Positions 43,335 through 52,355 of a stretch of 64,000 bases of DNA are shown here, one piece after another (within the stretch, counting starts at the first letter, position 1; each line of letters begins with the position of its first letter). Both the position numbers and the translations under genes were made by a program. Source of the stretch: Chryseobacterium sp. IHB B 17019 (GTDB lineage Bacteria; Bacteroidota; Bacteroidia; Flavobacteriales; Weeksellaceae); NCBI RefSeq assembly GCF_001456155.1, contig NZ_CP013293.1, positions 1,798,001 through 1,862,000 of the forward strand. Reading direction: 5' to 3'. The notes under the pieces were generated by a model, which searched no databases, was not told the DNA's origin, and saw nothing but the letters and a program-made list of their open reading frames with translations.

Positions 43335-44705
43335 TTATTTTAAAACATTCAGAATTTTCTGCAGCTCCGAACTTCCGCTTCCCTGATAATTGTTAATAAT
43401 GATAGAAAATACATATTTTTTTCCATCTTTTGAAGTATGGTAACCCGCAAAAGATTTGGTATCGCGCATGGTTCCGCTTTTCATTTTGATACCGTTTTCC
43501 TGAATCGGGAAGCCGTCATAATAAGACTCAAACCACAGTTGTTTTTTCGCATACAGCAAGGCCTGAACCTGTGCTTTTGCCGAAGCATAATTCTGTGGTG
43601 AAAGTCCACTTCCATCAGCAAAATTAATCATATTTGGGTTGATTCCCTTTGACTTCCAGAAGTCTTTCAGAAACGCAACTCCACTTTTAAAGCTTGGATT
43701 TCCTTTCTTTTCTTTTCCCAATGTTTTAATTAACGTTTCACCGTAAAGATTGATACTTTTTCTTAAAAACCAATAAATAATTTTATCTAAGGTTGGAGAT
43801 TCGTATGTAAGAATTACATTTTCTTTCGGGACTTCCATAGCTTGTTTTCCTTCAATTTCCAATTGAGAATTTGTCACCACTTTTCCGGAAAAATCAATTC
43901 CTGATTCCTTCAACCATTGTTTTACTTCAACTCCTAATTGTAGTGGCGGATTCGGTGTAGAACCGGAAACCGTAACCGTTTTTGAAGGTAAAGTTCCGTT
44001 AATTAAAGCAACATCAGAATGCGGTGCCGTGAAGATCAGGCTTTGGTCTGAACTTCCTCCAACTTTCAGGTCGTTCAACCATTTTACACCTTCCAGAGGA
44101 TAGGAAAAACTTTGAAATTCGGTTCCGTTTATATTGATATCAAACTGATTTTCACGCCAGTTGATTCCCCAGACTCCTGCACCATAATAATTTCCCAGAT
44201 CATCCCAGGGCCAGCCTCCGGGAATAGTTTGATGATCAAAATAAGAATCATCGATAATAAGGTCACCGGAAATCTTTGTGATTCCTGATTTTTTTATGAC
44301 TTCAATTAGTTTTTGCTTAAAATTTTCCGGTTTATAAGCATCATACCTCCAGCTTCCCAATGTAGGGTCCCCGTTTGAAGTGATGAAAAGGTTTCCATTT
44401 AAAACTCCGCCAGAAATATTTCCTGAAAAGCTTGATGTTGTTTTATAAGTATAACTTTTACCTAACGTTTCCAAAGCCGCCGCTGCTGTGAATATTTTCT
44501 GTGTTGAAGCAGTAGAAAGTCCTTTATTTCCCTGATATTCGTAAATAAAATTTCCGTTTTCATCAGAAACATAAAACGACAGGTTGGAAGCAATTGCCCC
44601 CGAAGAATCCATCAGCTCTTTGGTGGCTGCATCCAGTTTTTGGGCTATATTTTGAGCAAAAATAATTTGCGTTGAAAGAGTGAGAATTGCTACTATTTTT
44701 CTCAT
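43335..44705 (-). CDS. dacB: D-alanyl-D-alanine carboxypeptidase/endopeptidase PBP4 (S13)
   Basis: A 456-residue periplasmic penicillin-binding protein of class C (S13) with a signal peptide ending near IFAQ. Catalytic motifs: SxxK as STQK with Ser67 and Lys70, SxN in the SGLSPQNYAS segment, and KSGT (KTG-type). The large inserted domain between SxxK and SxN typical of PBP4 is present. It trims or opens peptidoglycan cross-links. The gene lies directly upstream of the orphan kinase in a two-gene unit. Confidence 0.92.
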   Translation of the reverse strand: MRKIVAILTLSTQIIFAQNIAQKLDAATKELMDSSGAIASNLSFYVSDENGNFIYEYQGNKGLSTASTQKIFTAAAALETLGKSYTYKTTSSFSGNISGGVLNGNLFITSNGDPTLGSWRYDAYKPENFKQKLIEVIKKSGITKISGDLIIDDSYFDHQTIPGGWPWDDLGNYYGAGVWGINWRENQFDININGTEFQSFSYPLEGVKWLNDLKVGGSSDQSLIFTAPHSDVALINGTLPSKTVTVSGSTPNPPLQLGVEVKQWLKESGIDFSGKVVTNSQLEIEGKQAMEVPKENVILTYESPTLDKIIYWFLRKSINLYGETLIKTLGKEKKGNPSFKSGVAFLKDFWKSKGINPNMINFADGSGLSPQNYASAKAQVQALLYAKKQLWFESYYDGFPIQENGIKMKSGTMRDTKSFAGYHTSKDGKKYVFSIIINNYQGSGSSELQKILNVLK

Positions 44706-44802
44706 TGCATTTTTATTTTTCTAAGCTTTATTGACATTCTGAACAGAGAATTTAAATATGATCCTTATCACATTCTATATTCAAATATAATTAAAAATAA
44801 AT

Positions 44803-45495
44803 TTACAATTCCGTGCCCGGTTCTATCTCGTAAGGTTCTTTATCTTTTTCAAAAATCCTTGTCAGCTCACTGCCTTCAACGGTAATTTTATCTCCAACTT
44901 TTCTGATCCAATTGCCTTCCCGTAAACCGACAACTTTCAGATCGTTCTGAGTTAAAAACTCTTTAATCCTTGTTTCCCTTGTTTCACCGTTATGCTTCAA
45001 ATCCGGATTCGGATCGAGGTAATGCGGATTTATATTAAAAGGAACCAATCCCATACAACCAAAACTCGGTGGATAAACGATCGGCATATCGTTCGTGGTT
45101 TTCATGTTTTGTCCACCGATATTGCTTCCGGCACTGCACCCTAAATAAGGTTTTCCGTTTTCTATATTTTGCTTTAAAACAGACATCAGATTTTCTTCAT
45201 GTAAGGTTTTTACCAAAAGAAAAGTATTTCCGCCGCCTGTAAAATAAGCTTTTGCCTGATTTAATGCCTCTATTTTATCTTCAAATTCGTGGAGGCCTTT
45301 TACCTTAATATTAATGGTTTCAAAGAAAGATTGAGCTTTTGCTGTATAATCATCCAAAGAAATTCCGCCGGGTCGGGCAAAAGGAACGAAAATAATTTCA
45401 TCAATTCCTTCATACAATTTGATTAATTCTTCCCTTAAATATTCCAAATATTCCCCTCCGAAAAGTGTGGATGTTGAAGCTAATATGATATTCAT
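44803..45495 (-). CDS. pepE: Dipeptidase E (aspartyl dipeptidase, S51)
   Basis: A 230-residue class I glutamine-amidotransferase-like serine peptidase that cleaves Asp-X dipeptides. The nucleophile elbow is GCSAGSNIGG with Ser in the G-x-S-A-G motif. AYFTGGGNTFLLVKTL and the later LGLVPFNINPHY match the family. Length is standard. It has its own promoter with both elements. Confidence 0.9.
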   Translation of the reverse strand: MNIILASTSTLFGGEYLEYLREELIKLYEGIDEIIFVPFARPGGISLDDYTAKAQSFFETINIKVKGLHEFEDKIEALNQAKAYFTGGGNTFLLVKTLHEENLMSVLKQNIENGKPYLGCSAGSNIGGQNMKTTNDMPIVYPPSFGCMGLVPFNINPHYLDPNPDLKHNGETRETRIKEFLTQNDLKVVGLREGNWIRKVGDKITVEGSELTRIFEKDKEPYEIEPGTEL

Positions 45496-45527
45496 TACAA
45501 AAATTAGAGATTAAAATGGTTTAAATA

Positions 45528-45556
45528 CAAAGATAACCGAAACAGTAACGAATCAA
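45528..45556 (-). promoter_or_regulatory. Promoter of pepE
   Basis: TTG (complement of 45554-45556), 18 bases, then TATCTTTG (45528-45535) on the minus strand, 32 bases before the ATG. Confidence 0.6.
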
Positions 45557-45681
45557 AAATTTAGATAAAAAAAACATTCATCCCGTTAATATTTTCAAAA
45601 AAAACTTAAAGGTTCTAAAATTTGATTTTTTATGGAATTATTCTTGAATCATAGAAATTACAATTTGAAAAATGTAAGATT

Positions 45682-46233
45682 ATGAAAATGATTAAGATTG
45701 AAATTAAAAGCCTGTTTTTAGGTTTATTATTTATAGGAGGTGCGAGTTTTTTAAGTGCACAGACAACTCCGGTAGATAGTACAAAAACTACGGCTGCTAC
45801 AAGCCAAACAGGAAATTCTACTATTGATGCCCTTAAAAAACAAATCGAAGCCAATCCGAAGGATACGGATGCTTTAGCCAAGTTGGCAACAGCTTATCAG
45901 GAAGCATCTGACTGGACCAATGCAGTAGAAACCTGGAAAAAGATCTCTGCCCTGTTACCAGATTGGGCTCCATCTTATTACAGCCAGGCTTATGCGTATC
46001 AGTCGGCTAAAGATGATGCTAATGCAAAGATTGCTTATGAAAAGTATATTGCAACTGTAAAACCGGAAGAAGTGGAACAGAATAAGAAAAATCTGGCTTA
46101 CGCTTATTTTTATATTGCTTTTGCGGAGCAACAAAGTAATCCAGCCAAAGCAAAGGAACATATTACGAAATCTTTACAGTATGATCCTACCAATGAGGAA
46201 GCTATCAAACTTAATAAAGTTTTAAATTCATAG
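45682..46233 (+). CDS. Secreted tetratricopeptide-repeat protein
   Basis: A 183-residue protein with a signal peptide (cleavage near FLSAQ) and about three TPR units from residue 50 to the end, seen as DALKKQIEANPKDTDALAKL, then WAPSYYSQAYAYQSAKDDAN and KEHITKSLQYDPTNEEAI. Such proteins scaffold periplasmic complexes. A perfect palindromic terminator follows immediately. Confidence 0.8.
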   Translation: MKMIKIEIKSLFLGLLFIGGASFLSAQTTPVDSTKTTAATSQTGNSTIDALKKQIEANPKDTDALAKLATAYQEASDWTNAVETWKKISALLPDWAPSYYSQAYAYQSAKDDANAKIAYEKYIATVKPEEVEQNKKNLAYAYFYIAFAEQQSNPAKAKEHITKSLQYDPTNEEAIKLNKVLNS

Positions 46234-46234
46234 C

Positions 46235-46262
46235 AAAAGCCGGAAAATTTTCCGGCTTTTTT
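46235..46262. terminator. Perfect palindromic terminator
   Basis: AAAAGCCGGAAAA (46235-46247) is followed directly by its complement (46248-46260), a 26-bp perfect palindrome between convergent genes, with extra T residues on the + strand. Confidence 0.85.
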
Positions 46263-46283
46263 ATTTTAATAGTTTAAATGTTT

Positions 46284-46766
46284 TTAGTTAATTTTCTTAC
46301 CGAAAAAGTCTGTTTCACCGTGGAGATGACGAATGATTTTTTCAATGTTCCGGTTAATGCTTTCTTCAGTTTTAAGATTATTAATATATCGGATTAACTC
46401 TAATTTTCTTGAAGGAATTAAACTTTCAAAATTCTTTGTAGCAAACGGACTTTCTTTAATAGCTTCCTCTAATTTTGGATGAATGGAAATGCTTCTGTCT
46501 GAGTCATCAAACTCAACAAAAACTTCTATTGTCTCACCAATTCTTTTGGGAGAATCTTTTAGCATGGTTAAATTAACATATAATCGCCATTCACCTAAAT
46601 ACTTCATCAGGTTTTGCTTAAATTCTTTACCATTTACAGTTCCTTTCACAGGAATCGGGCTTTTATCCTTTCCTGCTTTTTCGAAAATATGATTCAAAAT
46701 TTCTTCAGGAATGAAAACAAAAGGATTGATGCCGATGATTTCGAGTTTGGTGGTGAAGTTTTTCAT
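46284..46766 (-). CDS. DUF1905/YdeI-like protein (bacteriocin-protection family)
   Basis: A 160-residue cytosolic protein. The N-terminal 95 residues are a DUF1905 beta fold (LEIIGINPFVFIPEEILNHI to GETIEVFVEFDDSDR), and the C-terminal part (LIPSRKLELIRYINNLKTEE, RNIEKIIRHL) matches the YdeI/OmpD-associated helical domain. YdeI-type proteins are linked to polymyxin and bacteriocin resistance in enterobacteria; a role here is untested. Confidence 0.8.
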   Translation of the reverse strand: MKNFTTKLEIIGINPFVFIPEEILNHIFEKAGKDKSPIPVKGTVNGKEFKQNLMKYLGEWRLYVNLTMLKDSPKRIGETIEVFVEFDDSDRSISIHPKLEEAIKESPFATKNFESLIPSRKLELIRYINNLKTEESINRNIEKIIRHLHGETDFFGKKIN

Positions 46767-46818
46767 GATGTAAATTTAATATTTTTTGCTTTAGGCGACA
46801 GGTTGGAGTTTTTTAACT

Positions 46819-46854
46819 ACCCCTTCTTTTTGCTGTGCAAAAATCCACCCCTTC
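46819..46854. repeat. Hairpin flanked by ACCCCTTC direct repeats
   Basis: ACCCCTTC occurs at 46819-46826 and 46847-46854, and the sequence between forms a 7-bp hairpin, TTTTTGC-TGT-GCAAAAA (46827-46843). It looks like a small dispersed intergenic repeat. Confidence 0.4.
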
Positions 46855-46928
46855 AGGAAAGAGAATTTTTACTTCGCTAATACTAGCTTATTTAAATTCG
46901 ATAGTTAATCTGAAATGCTATCTCATCG

Positions 46929-46961
46929 ACCTTAACCTTAACCTTAACCTTAACCTTAACC
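46929..46961. repeat. AACCTT hexamer microsatellite
   Basis: Five and a half perfect copies of ACCTTA (equivalently AACCTT) over 33 bases, ending 20 bases before the -7 element of fsa and so spanning the -33 region. Confidence 0.9.
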
Positions 46962-46981
46962 ACAAAATTAAAAGGAATGAT

Positions 46982-46989
46982 TATCTTTG
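46982..46989 (+). promoter_or_regulatory. -7 element for fsa
   Basis: TATCTTTG, 24 bases before the ATG at 47014. No TTG is present at the -33 position, which is next to the hexamer repeat. Confidence 0.55.
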
Positions 46990-47013
46990 CACGAAATAAA
47001 TCTGTAAAACAAA

Positions 47014-47667
47014 ATGAAATTTTTTATCGACACTGCTAATTTAGAGCAAATTAAAGAAGCTAAAGATCTTGGAATCCTTGATGGAGTAACGACAAACCCT
47101 TCATTAATGGCAAAAGAAGGCATCCAGGGAGCTGAAGCAATTAAAAATCACTACAAAGCAATTTGCGAAATCGTAGACGGCGATATTTCTGCAGAAGTAC
47201 TTTCTACAACGTACGAGGAAATGATCAAAGAAGGTGAAGAATTGGCAGCAATCCACCCAAATATCGTAGTAAAAATCCCGATGATTAAAGACGGAATCAA
47301 AGCTTTAAAATATTTTTCCGATAAAGGAATCAAAACTAACTGTACATTGATTTTCTCTGCTGGACAGGCTCTTTTAGCAGCGAAAGCCGGAGCAACTTAT
47401 GTTTCTCCTTTCCTGGGAAGACTGGATGATATTTCAACAGACGGGCTGAACCTTATCCAGGAAATCAGATTAATTTTTGATAATTATATGTATGAAACTG
47501 AAATTTTGGCGGCTTCTATCCGTCACTCAATGCATATTATCGATTGCGCGAAGATTGGTGCTGATGTAATTACATCACCACTTCCTCCGATCTTGAGCTT
47601 GCTAAAACATCCATTAACGGAAAGCGGATTGGCTCAGTTTATTGCAGACTCTCAGAAATTAGCTTAA
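47014..47667 (+). CDS. fsa: Fructose-6-phosphate aldolase / small transaldolase
   Basis: A 217-residue TIM-barrel class I aldolase of the TalB/FSA small subfamily. It starts [20 protein letters not shown] with [13 protein letters not shown] next. The Schiff-base lysine lies in [16 protein letters not shown], and [20 protein letters not shown] and [11 protein letters not shown] complete the phosphate site. Whether it acts as transaldolase in the pentose phosphate pathway or as a fructose-6-phosphate aldolase cannot be told by motif alone. Confidence 0.93.
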   Translation: MKFFIDTANLEQIKEAKDLGILDGVTTNPSLMAKEGIQGAEAIKNHYKAICEIVDGDISAEVLSTTYEEMIKEGEELAAIHPNIVVKIPMIKDGIKALKYFSDKGIKTNCTLIFSAGQALLAAKAGATYVSPFLGRLDDISTDGLNLIQEIRLIFDNYMYETEILAASIRHSMHIIDCAKIGADVITSPLPPILSLLKHPLTESGLAQFIADSQKLA

Positions 47668-47686
47668 TTTATAGTAATTTAGATAT

Positions 47687-47721
47687 AATTCGGCGCGGAA
47701 ACTTTGTTTCCGCGCCGAATT
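47687..47721. terminator. Strong bidirectional terminator after fsa
   Basis: A 16-bp perfect GC-rich stem (47687-47702 with 47706-47721), loop TTT, followed by T on the + strand. It also abuts the end of the convergent GLPGLI gene. Confidence 0.85.
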
Positions 47722-47723
47722 TT

Positions 47724-48569
47724 TTATTGCAATAAATCTAATTCCAGAATGTTGTTATTTCTGGCATTTTCTTCTCTAGCTTCTTTCTCTTTTCTTCTTA
47801 TCATTTCATTTGGATTTACCTCTTTACCGTCCCTATCTAATAGCATTGTCTCCTGGTTGCTTGCAATCCATTGGCCTAATCTTCTTGTGGGGTTTTTTCT
47901 ATTTTCAATAAAATGTTTTTTATAATTTTCAGGATCTAAAGCGATCATATCTTCAAATCTTTCCTTATTATTTTCACTTTTCCAGACTTCATTTTCTTTC
48001 AATTTTTTAATTGCTTTCAAAATAAAAATATGTGAGCTTGTAGTATCTTCAATCTTTATAATCAAACCAGGCAGTCCATGAAATTTATAAGGTCCATCCT
48101 GAATAGGAATCTCTGAAACAAACCATGCGATCCATTTTCTTCCTGCAAATTCGCCAACAGCTTTTTGTGCATTAAGTTCTCCAATTTTTTCTTTGTCAGG
48201 TAAAATTTGCCAGTTAATCTTCCGATCGTCAGAAACTTTATATTCGACTGCATCCATGATGTTAAAGTATAAAACTTTATAGTCAGGATAATTCTTTTCT
48301 ATTGTATATTTTGGCTCTTTAACTTTGATATCTTTTAAATCAAAATTGCCCGATTTAACTCTCTCATTTGTAATTGAGTCAGCAACAAAGTTATTTCTGT
48401 TATAAAATTTGGAACCTTTTTTCGCTACATCCAGATACATGATTGCAGATTCTGCATTGTTCTTTTTTGTAGAATCTTTTACAAATCGATATTCATATAT
48501 AAACCGTTGATTCTGAGCATTCATGAATATACCCAAAAGGAGGGTAAGGATAAAAATTGTTTTTCTCAT
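47724..48569 (-). CDS. GLPGLI family secreted protein (2)
   Basis: A 281-residue protein with a signal peptide ending near FMNAQ. The name-giving motif is intact: DGPYKFHGLPGLIIKIEDTT. Upstream features include ITNERVKSGNFDLKDIKVKE and YKVSDDRKINWQILPDKEKI. The function of GLPGLI proteins is unknown, but they are restricted to Bacteroidetes and are often found beside BlaR1-type M56 genes, as here. It is paralogous to the protein at 49480-50385. Confidence 0.9.
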   Translation of the reverse strand: MRKTIFILTLLLGIFMNAQNQRFIYEYRFVKDSTKKNNAESAIMYLDVAKKGSKFYNRNNFVADSITNERVKSGNFDLKDIKVKEPKYTIEKNYPDYKVLYFNIMDAVEYKVSDDRKINWQILPDKEKIGELNAQKAVGEFAGRKWIAWFVSEIPIQDGPYKFHGLPGLIIKIEDTTSSHIFILKAIKKLKENEVWKSENNKERFEDMIALDPENYKKHFIENRKNPTRRLGQWIASNQETMLLDRDGKEVNPNEMIRRKEKEAREENARNNNILELDLLQ

Positions 48570-48615
48570 TTGTGTTAATATTTTTCTGAATATTGTTTAT
48601 CTTTTGCGTTTTCTA

Positions 48616-48644
48616 GAAAAAAAGGATGAAAATTAATTCATCCT
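48616..48644 (-). terminator. Terminator of the TlpA-like gene
   Basis: AGGATGAA (48623-48630) pairs with TTCATCCT (48637-48644); A residues on the left give a T tract on the minus strand. Confidence 0.65.
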
Positions 48645-48658
48645 ATATATTTTAAATA

Positions 48659-49435
48659 TTATTGTAAAGCTTTTTGGATTTCAGTATCCAGTTCTTCTAT
48701 TATACTTGAACTGAAACCATCTCTAAAAACAATCTGAGAGTTTTTATCAATAATAATATGAGTCGGGTAACCGTCCACTTTAAACTGATCTACAGTTTTC
48801 TTGGCATTGGGAACAATATTATATTTAAATTGATTTTTGGCCAAGAATTTCTTCAAAACTGCTTCATTATTAAATGTTACTGCTAAAAACACCACCTCTT
48901 TATCTGCATATTTTTGCGCCAGTTTGTTGAGTTCCGGCATTTCAGCAAGGCAGGGAGCACAGGTTGTAAACCAGAAATTAATGACCACAACCTTACCTTT
49001 CAAGCTATTTAAATTGTATTTTTTCTTGTTTAAATCTGTTAAGGTAAAAGATGGTGCGGCTTTTTTCACAAAAGCAGGTTTTGCAGCTGCCTTTTCTTTT
49101 GCTTCTTTATCCATTTTTGCTTTCCGGTCAGCTTTTTCCTGCTCGGTAAGCTTTCTTAATACTATTACTTTTAGTTCACTATCAGCATTCTTATACTTAT
49201 CAAAGCTATATTCTTTACTCATCACCGCCTGCATCATCTCATTTCCCTCAATCTTTTTTCCTTCTGCTGAATAGATGGAAATATTTTTATCAAACGGATT
49301 AAAATTGCCCTCGATTTCTGATTTGTTAAGCCCTTTCAAAGCTTCATCTTTCCAGCTTTGCTGAGCGTTGTAGTTTAATGGGATTAATACCAGTAATAAG
49401 ACCGCAGCCTTAAGAAAATTTTTAAATTTCATCAT
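48659..49435 (-). CDS. TlpA-like periplasmic thiol-disulfide oxidoreductase
   Basis: A 258-residue protein with an N-terminal signal segment (cleavage near YNAQ), a charged helical region at about residues 95-125 rich in Lys, Glu and Ala, and a C-terminal thioredoxin domain from 127. The redox motif is CAPC (159-162) in NFWFTTCAPCLAEMPEL, with the cis-Pro in VDGYPTHIII. It probably keeps thiols reduced in envelope proteins. It sits between two GLPGLI genes in the BlaI/M56 cluster. Confidence 0.9.
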   Translation of the reverse strand: MMKFKNFLKAAVLLLVLIPLNYNAQQSWKDEALKGLNKSEIEGNFNPFDKNISIYSAEGKKIEGNEMMQAVMSKEYSFDKYKNADSELKVIVLRKLTEQEKADRKAKMDKEAKEKAAAKPAFVKKAAPSFTLTDLNKKKYNLNSLKGKVVVINFWFTTCAPCLAEMPELNKLAQKYADKEVVFLAVTFNNEAVLKKFLAKNQFKYNIVPNAKKTVDQFKVDGYPTHIIIDKNSQIVFRDGFSSSIIEELDTEIQKALQ

Positions 49436-49479
49436 TGTATTGTGTATTTATTTTTTTTGACAAAAGTCATGCCAGGTAT

Positions 49480-50385
49480 TTATTTTACTAGATCCGGCTC
49501 AATTGGGTTATTATTTTTTGCTAAAGATTCTTTTGTTCTTTTTTCCATTTCCCTGAATACCTGATTCGGGTCCGAAATTTCTTTTCCGTCTGAAGTTCTT
49601 ACTTTGAAAGCCACTCTGTTGTTACCATCTCCTCCATTTCTCATCATCATTTCCCTCATATTTTTTGAAGGATCGTTGATGTAAGCTTTCCACACTTTTT
49701 TATATTGATCTTTTGTAACCTCAATTTCTTTTCCCCCAATTCCCATCACTCTTACATTTCCTGGCATATCCAATTCTGTTGCTGCAACGGGAGTTTCAAT
49801 TTTTTTGTTTCCGACTAAAGTCATGATATGTGAACCGGTAGTATCTTCCAGCTTTACAATCAACCCCGGAAGTCCGTAAAATTTGTAAGGTCCGTCCTGA
49901 AAAGGAATATCTGTGCTGAACCATGCAATCCAGTCTCTTCCACCGTAAGTTGTGGTGGCTTTTTGAGTATTATATTCACCGATTTTCTGTTTTTCGGGAA
50001 GAATTTTCCATTCCGGTTTCTGGTCTTCTTTTACCTTATATTGATCCATCGAAACTCTTGTAAACAAATATGTTTTGAAATCCGGATAAGATTTTGTCAC
50101 CTTGTAGCCCACTTGTCCCGGACTTTCCCTTCTGCTGATATTGATATTTCCCGAACCCCCTTTGATTTGTTTCTGAACTTCTGCCATTGAAGTAGAATCG
50201 GCAACAAATTTGTCTCTGCTGTAATAATTGGAACCGTTTTTATCGATATCCAGAAGCATCATTTCTTTTTTCACATCGGCTTTATCGTTGGAGTCCGGAA
50301 TGTATTTGTAATCGTAGAAAAATCTGTTTATTTGTGCATTGGTACATACACTTAAAAACAAAAAAAGTAAGATATTGTTTTTCAT
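49480..50385 (-). CDS. GLPGLI family secreted protein (1)
   Basis: A 301-residue protein with a signal peptide ending near CTNAQ and the intact motif DGPYKFYGLPGLIVKLEDTT. It parallels the protein at 47724-48569 along its length (YDYKYIPDSNDKAD, WKILPEKQKIGEYNTQKATT) but has an extra segment near the C-terminus (NMREMMMRNGGDGNNR). Function unknown. It is the third gene of the cluster, after the BlaI and M56 genes. Confidence 0.9.
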   Translation of the reverse strand: MKNNILLFLFLSVCTNAQINRFFYDYKYIPDSNDKADVKKEMMLLDIDKNGSNYYSRDKFVADSTSMAEVQKQIKGGSGNINISRRESPGQVGYKVTKSYPDFKTYLFTRVSMDQYKVKEDQKPEWKILPEKQKIGEYNTQKATTTYGGRDWIAWFSTDIPFQDGPYKFYGLPGLIVKLEDTTGSHIMTLVGNKKIETPVAATELDMPGNVRVMGIGGKEIEVTKDQYKKVWKAYINDPSKNMREMMMRNGGDGNNRVAFKVRTSDGKEISDPNQVFREMEKRTKESLAKNNNPIEPDLVK

Positions 50386-50413
50386 AAATTGTATTGTATT
50401 ATTAAATAAAAAA

Positions 50414-50477
50414 AGCTCTGTCGATAAATTGTTTAAAGTTCTAAGTTTAAAACTTATTTTAATTTACTGACAAAGCT
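50414..50477 (-). terminator. Possible long-loop hairpin after the M56 gene
   Basis: AGCTCTGTC (50414-50422) pairs with GACAAAGCT (50469-50477) with one mismatch, and on the minus strand is followed by seven T. The loop is about 46 bases, so it is a weak terminator or attenuator candidate. Confidence 0.3.
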
Positions 50478-50487
50478 GATTGGAACT

Positions 50488-52353
50488 TTATTTTTTAGTT
50501 TCTATTCTTATTTCTCCGGAGCTGTTGCCGTCTGTTGATCTTTTGTTGACATTCATATTCTTGATTTTTCCAGGTTCCAAAGCATCGAGGTCTTGTTTTG
50601 TCACTTCTTTTCCGTCAATATAGAATTTCATGTTGCTCAGGTCACCAGAATATTTCTTTACTCCTTCTCCTGCGATGATTTTGGCATTATTCATTACCCT
50701 TACTTTGTTAAATTTCATAGGCATAGAATTATTGCTGTAAATATAAACTCTTTTATTCCCGTCCAAAGCTCTTCTTTCTACTTCTAATTTTGCCCTTTCG
50801 CCTTCCAGTTTGGCTCTTTTTTCTTCTAATCTTGCTCTTTCTTTGTCAAGCTTCGCTCTTTTTTTAGCCGTTGACACAGATTCTTTTGCTCTTTCCGCGG
50901 ATCTGAAAGCCATATCAGCTTCGGGAGCCCATCTTCTGTCCTGCATATTATCTCTGTAGGAATACACCTTCACTCTTGGAGCAGCTGGCGTACCTGGTGC
51001 ACCCGGAGCGTGTGGCGGTGGTGGAACATCGGAAAAATCAAAATCTATTTCGGGCATTTCAGGAATTTCACCGAATTCGATTTTCATGTTTTCAAATTCC
51101 TTCACCTTATCCTTCCATTCTTTGGAATTGAAATATTCTGTGACATTCACATCTTTGCCGTCCATTCTGATCACCATTGCTCTTTTCAGAAAATCTTCCG
51201 AACTCGCAATTTTCCCGATCTCACCTGATAATTTTCCTATTTCTTCAAGGTTTTTATTATATTCCTTGCTTTCAGGCTTAAGGTTTTTTAAGATTTCACT
51301 TTTCTCCTGAATTTTTTTGCTGAGATCAGCAATTTTTTTGTCGTCATTAGACTTTTTATATACTCGAGGAGCTACTACAATATCATTTTTGGATGAATTG
51401 GGGGTAATTGTATCTTTTTTAAGGGTAATTTTATTGTCTTTTTTAATTTCAGAAACCGCTTTCTCAATTTCTATATTTGTTGCTTTAATTTCTTGGTTTT
51501 TAGCATTTACCAGATAAGCAAACGCTACTGAAAATACTACCGGTAATGCAAAAATTCTACGCGCATACCCGAATTTGGTTTTAGGTTTTTGTAACATTTT
51601 TAATCGTTTTTTTAGATTTGAACTTAAAAACGGACTGGTCGCAGGCAACTGTGTTCCGGAAAAGTGGCTTGCTAAAAGCATCTGCGCAAATGCTTTTGTG
51701 TCCGATTGTTTTACGGCTTTTTTATCAGCCAGATATTCGTGAATTAAACTAATTTCTTTTTTAATGATATGAAAAAAAGGATTGAACCAGAAAACAGAAG
51801 TAATGATCTCAATAAAAATTTTATCGAAGGAGTGTTTCTGCTCAATATGTACCATTTCGTGCTTTAAAATCTGCTTTCCAATATCTGAATTCAACATAAT
51901 AGAATTCTTCCAGAAGAGATTTTTAAAGTAAGAAAAAGGAGCTTCTGTCAGATTTGTATGGTAAAAATTAATGCCATCAAAACTTTCTTTCTGAAACTGA
52001 TTTTTAAGCTGTTGGATTCTGAAAATCCCGTAGATGAACCTTCCTAAAAAATAGAAAGAAACCAGTCCCAAAGCTGAAAAAATAATTCTAAAATAAATGT
52101 GGTCATTGTTTAAGTTTTTTGTTGTGTTAAAATTCTGTACCTTATCTATTAGCTTATAAATGTCATTGCTTACTTCAACCGTAAAATCTTCAACCTTTAC
52201 TAAAGGAAGCAACAACGATATAAACATCGCAAACAAAAGATAAAATCTGTTGTAGTGATGAAACGTCTTGTCTTTAAGAGACAACCGGTAATACAAAAAC
52301 ATTACACCGGAACATAAAATAACTTTTCCGAAGTATAGAAGTACAGTTTCCAT
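50488..52353 (-). CDS. BlaR1-type M56 membrane metallopeptidase
   Basis: A 621-residue sensor/protease. Three transmembrane helices lie before residue 110. The cytosolic gluzincin site is HEMVH (165-169) with HEYLADKKAV (205-214) supplying the third ligand. A further membrane segment is near 267-284. The exported C-terminal part is not a penicillin-binding domain. It has a helical stretch, a Pro-Ala-rich linker (PPPPHAPGAPGTPAAPR), a very charged heptad-like coiled coil (RAKLEGERAKLEVERRALDG) and a terminal domain resembling a TonB receptor plug (FYIDGKEVTKQDLDALEPGK, GEIRIETKK). It starts 2 bases after the BlaI stop, and likely cleaves BlaI on a signal that is not beta-lactam. Confidence 0.9.
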   Translation of the reverse strand: METVLLYFGKVILCSGVMFLYYRLSLKDKTFHHYNRFYLLFAMFISLLLPLVKVEDFTVEVSNDIYKLIDKVQNFNTTKNLNNDHIYFRIIFSALGLVSFYFLGRFIYGIFRIQQLKNQFQKESFDGINFYHTNLTEAPFSYFKNLFWKNSIMLNSDIGKQILKHEMVHIEQKHSFDKIFIEIITSVFWFNPFFHIIKKEISLIHEYLADKKAVKQSDTKAFAQMLLASHFSGTQLPATSPFLSSNLKKRLKMLQKPKTKFGYARRIFALPVVFSVAFAYLVNAKNQEIKATNIEIEKAVSEIKKDNKITLKKDTITPNSSKNDIVVAPRVYKKSNDDKKIADLSKKIQEKSEILKNLKPESKEYNKNLEEIGKLSGEIGKIASSEDFLKRAMVIRMDGKDVNVTEYFNSKEWKDKVKEFENMKIEFGEIPEMPEIDFDFSDVPPPPHAPGAPGTPAAPRVKVYSYRDNMQDRRWAPEADMAFRSAERAKESVSTAKKRAKLDKERARLEEKRAKLEGERAKLEVERRALDGNKRVYIYSNNSMPMKFNKVRVMNNAKIIAGEGVKKYSGDLSNMKFYIDGKEVTKQDLDALEPGKIKNMNVNKRSTDGNSSGEIRIETKK

Positions 52354-52355
52354 AG

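Noticed and set aside
46929..46961. CRISPR array or telomere
   Set aside because: The repeat unit is six bases with no spacers, and the sequence continues into ordinary genes on both sides.
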